From contig CAZICK010000005.1 in NCBI GenBank assembly GCA_964537505.1, positions 1 to 64,000 on the forward strand: a DNA stretch of 64,000 nucleotides. Reading direction: 5' to 3'. Shown here piece by piece: positions 62,494-64,000 of this stretch. The notes below the pieces were generated by a model. That model had not been told where the DNA came from. It saw only the letters and a program-made list of their open reading frames with translations, and did no database searches. The position numbers were made by a program, and so were the translations under genes. Positions within the stretch are counted from its first letter, which is position 1. Each line of letters begins with the position of its first letter. Source of the stretch: DAINBT01 sp036732785 (lineage in GTDB: Bacteria; Planctomycetota; Phycisphaerae; Sedimentisphaerales; SM23-30).

Positions 62494-63789
62494 ATGGCTG
62501 AACAAGTTATTCTAAAAATCGACGGAAAGGAATATAGTCTGCCAGTTGTGACCGGCACTGAGAACGAACATGGTTTCGATATTTCGCAGCTGCGGTCCCA
62601 GACAGGCTATATTACCCTCGATTCAGGTTTTGCCAATACTGGGGCATGTAAAAGTAAGATCGCTTTTATCGACGGCGAAAAAGGTATTCTTCGGTATCGC
62701 GGCATTCCCATCGAAGAATTGGCAGAACAGAGCAGTTTTATCGAGGTAGCGTACCTGCTGATCTGGGGTGAACTGCCCAGTAGTAAGCAACTGGCTCATT
62801 TTTCACAGTTGCTTACCGACAACTCCATGATACATGAGAATCTGAAGAATCACTTCGAAGGTTTCCCCTGGAACGCTCCTCCGATGGCGATGCTTTCGGC
62901 AATGATTAATTCGCTTGGCTGCTATCATAGGGAACTGTCACATTTGGAACCGAGCGAAGAACTCGAAGCAACAGCAGCACGACTAATCAGTAAGGTTCGC
63001 ACAATAGCGGCATTCTCGTATAAAATGACACGTGGCGAACCATTCGTTTATCCGGACCCTAATCGACGTTATGTTTCAAATATGCTGCACATGATGTTTT
63101 CGGTGCCACATAAGGAATACGAAGGGCCGCCCGAAGTTGCCAGATCCCTCGACCAGATGATGATGCTGCACGCCGACCACGAACAAAACTGCAGTACTTC
63201 CACGGTGCGCATGGTGGCCTCCGCCGGGGCTAATCTGTTTTCGTCGGTTTCGGCGGGAGTATGCGCCCTGTGGGGGCGGCTGCACGGCGGGGCAAACATG
63301 GCGGTTATCAAGATGCTCGAATTGATCTATAACGGCAATCTGGATATAAGCAAGTGCGTCGAAATGGCCAAAGATGGCAACAGCGATTTCCGGTTGATGG
63401 GTTTCGGACATCGCGTCTATAAGAATTACGATCCCCGAGCCCAGATTCTCAAACGGATATGCGATAATCTGTTTAAAAAAATCGATCACAAGGATCCGCT
63501 GCTGGACATTGCCCGCGAGCTGGAAGAAGTGGCATTGAACGATCCCTATTTCATCGAACGCAACCTTTATCCCAACGTCGATTTCTACAGCGGACTCATT
63601 TTAAGAGCGATTGGCATTCCTACTAATATGTTTACCGTTATATTCGCTATCGGCCGTCTGCCTGGCTGGATAGCGCACTGGCGGGAAGCAACCGAGGATG
63701 CCAGTACCCGCATTGCCCGACCTCGACAAATATATACCGGTCCCGCACAGCGATCGTATGTACCAATAGAAAATCGAAGCAATTCATAA
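62494..63789 (+). CDS. gltA: Citrate synthase
   Basis: Condenses acetyl-CoA and oxaloacetate at the entry to the TCA cycle. The frame extends to 62227, but AGGAG (62484-62488) 5 nt before ATG 62494 and the family start (AEQVILKIDGKEYSLPV) fix the N-terminus, giving 432 residues. Landmarks are the TGYITLDSGFANTGACKSKI N-terminal fold, RYRGIPIEELAEQSSF, DHEQNCSTSTVRMVASAGAN, LHGGANMAV (catalytic His), FGHRVYKNYDPRA and the catalytic Asp in FYSGLILRAIG (DFYSG). Type II hexameric class by its length and N-terminal domain. Confidence 0.96.
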   Translation: MAEQVILKIDGKEYSLPVVTGTENEHGFDISQLRSQTGYITLDSGFANTGACKSKIAFIDGEKGILRYRGIPIEELAEQSSFIEVAYLLIWGELPSSKQLAHFSQLLTDNSMIHENLKNHFEGFPWNAPPMAMLSAMINSLGCYHRELSHLEPSEELEATAARLISKVRTIAAFSYKMTRGEPFVYPDPNRRYVSNMLHMMFSVPHKEYEGPPEVARSLDQMMMLHADHEQNCSTSTVRMVASAGANLFSSVSAGVCALWGRLHGGANMAVIKMLELIYNGNLDISKCVEMAKDGNSDFRLMGFGHRVYKNYDPRAQILKRICDNLFKKIDHKDPLLDIARELEEVALNDPYFIERNLYPNVDFYSGLILRAIGIPTNMFTVIFAIGRLPGWIAHWREATEDASTRIARPRQIYTGPAQRSYVPIENRSNS

Positions 63790-63834
63790 CATCTCATAAA
63801 TCGTGTTACGTGTTTTACGCAAGGGAACTGTAAT

Positions 63835-64000
63835 ATGAAGAAACTGCTTAAGTATTTTGGTAACGGATTGTTGTTTCTTGTTCCGATTGGCGTGACAGTT
63901 TATGTGGTATATTGGGTGTTTACCAGCATAGACAACGGGGTAAGTCGTGTTCTAGGGGACGAAGAGGGTAAACTTGCCACGGGCCTTGGCGTATTGATAA
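63835..64000 (+). CDS. DUF502 membrane protein (3' truncated by window edge)
   Basis: AAGGGAA (about 63821) precedes ATG 63835. The visible 55 residues start KKLLKYFGNGLLFLVPIGVTVYVVYWVFTSID (in part), a membrane helix matching DUF502 (LLFLVPIGVTVYVVYW), then GDEEGKLATGLGVLI, the start of the second helix. It lies 45 nt after gltA and may be co-transcribed. Function of DUF502 is unknown. Confidence 0.7.
   Translation, partial: MKKLLKYFGNGLLFLVPIGVTVYVVYWVFTSIDNGVSRVLGDEEGKLATGLGVLI

Noticed and set aside
1..64000. CRISPR arrays, tRNA or rRNA genes
   Set aside because: No regularly spaced ~30-bp repeats were seen; no tRNA cloverleaf or rRNA core sequence was recognised by eye.

Overview
The window looks like a chromosome segment from a planctomycete, most likely class Phycisphaerae (Sedimentisphaerales-like). 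This rests on a 3071-residue secreted protein with the planctomycete LEPR-XLL-type N-terminal motif, PEP-CTERM sorting tails on HAF-repeat and beta-helix proteins, a Gram-negative envelope (LptD, porin, TolC-like lipoprotein), and a bat/moxR locus. GC content is moderate; the first 4 kb and the toxin-antitoxin island near 36 kb look AT-richer. No rRNA, tRNA, CRISPR array or intact transposase was seen. Assignments rest on motif reading only; no database search was possible.

Layout. 1-3.9 kb: four secreted surface proteins on + (two beta-helix, one HAF/PEP-CTERM, one repeat/PEP-CTERM). 4.3-13.6 kb: the giant LEPR-XLL/ASH-domain protein on -. 13.9-21.5 kb: bioD (-), then + strand GH29 fucosidase, DUF4405 membrane protein, TolC-like lipoprotein, OprP-type porin and DUF3616 protein. 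21.6-28.8 kb (-): htpX, a translationally coupled three-gene unit (DUF6057-like membrane protein, small secreted protein, CxxCH/PD40 protein), and an EF-G-like GTPase. 28.9-35.6 kb: ApbE, methyltransferase, HAF/PKD protein, nitroreductase, an IS30 remnant, DapL and a small ORF. 35.7-36.4 kb: a PIN toxin with an overlapping 53-codon partner. 36.4-44.8 kb: lipoprotein, DUF362 protein, IS1634 remnant, LptD, WecA/MraY-type transferase, ATP-grasp enzyme. 45.0-55.8 kb: a nine-gene moxR-DUF58-ppiC-bat operon on -. 56.5-64 kb: galE, UbiA-type prenyltransferase, DUF362, RRM RNA-binding protein, HD-GYP/PilZ protein (-), citrate synthase and a partial DUF502 protein.

How the genes fit together. Much of the window concerns the cell surface: secreted repeat proteins, outer-membrane assembly, polyprenyl-phosphate sugar chemistry (WecA-like, GalE, UbiA-like) and the Bat/MoxR envelope-stress locus. 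The most unusual features are: a ~100-bp repeat family that supplies the start codon and first ~22 codons of two unrelated membrane proteins; an inverted-repeat (MITE-like) element downstream of the RRM gene; a 25-bp motif bracketing the galE operon in opposite orientations; a hairpin that would bury a start codon; and two decayed transposase fragments.
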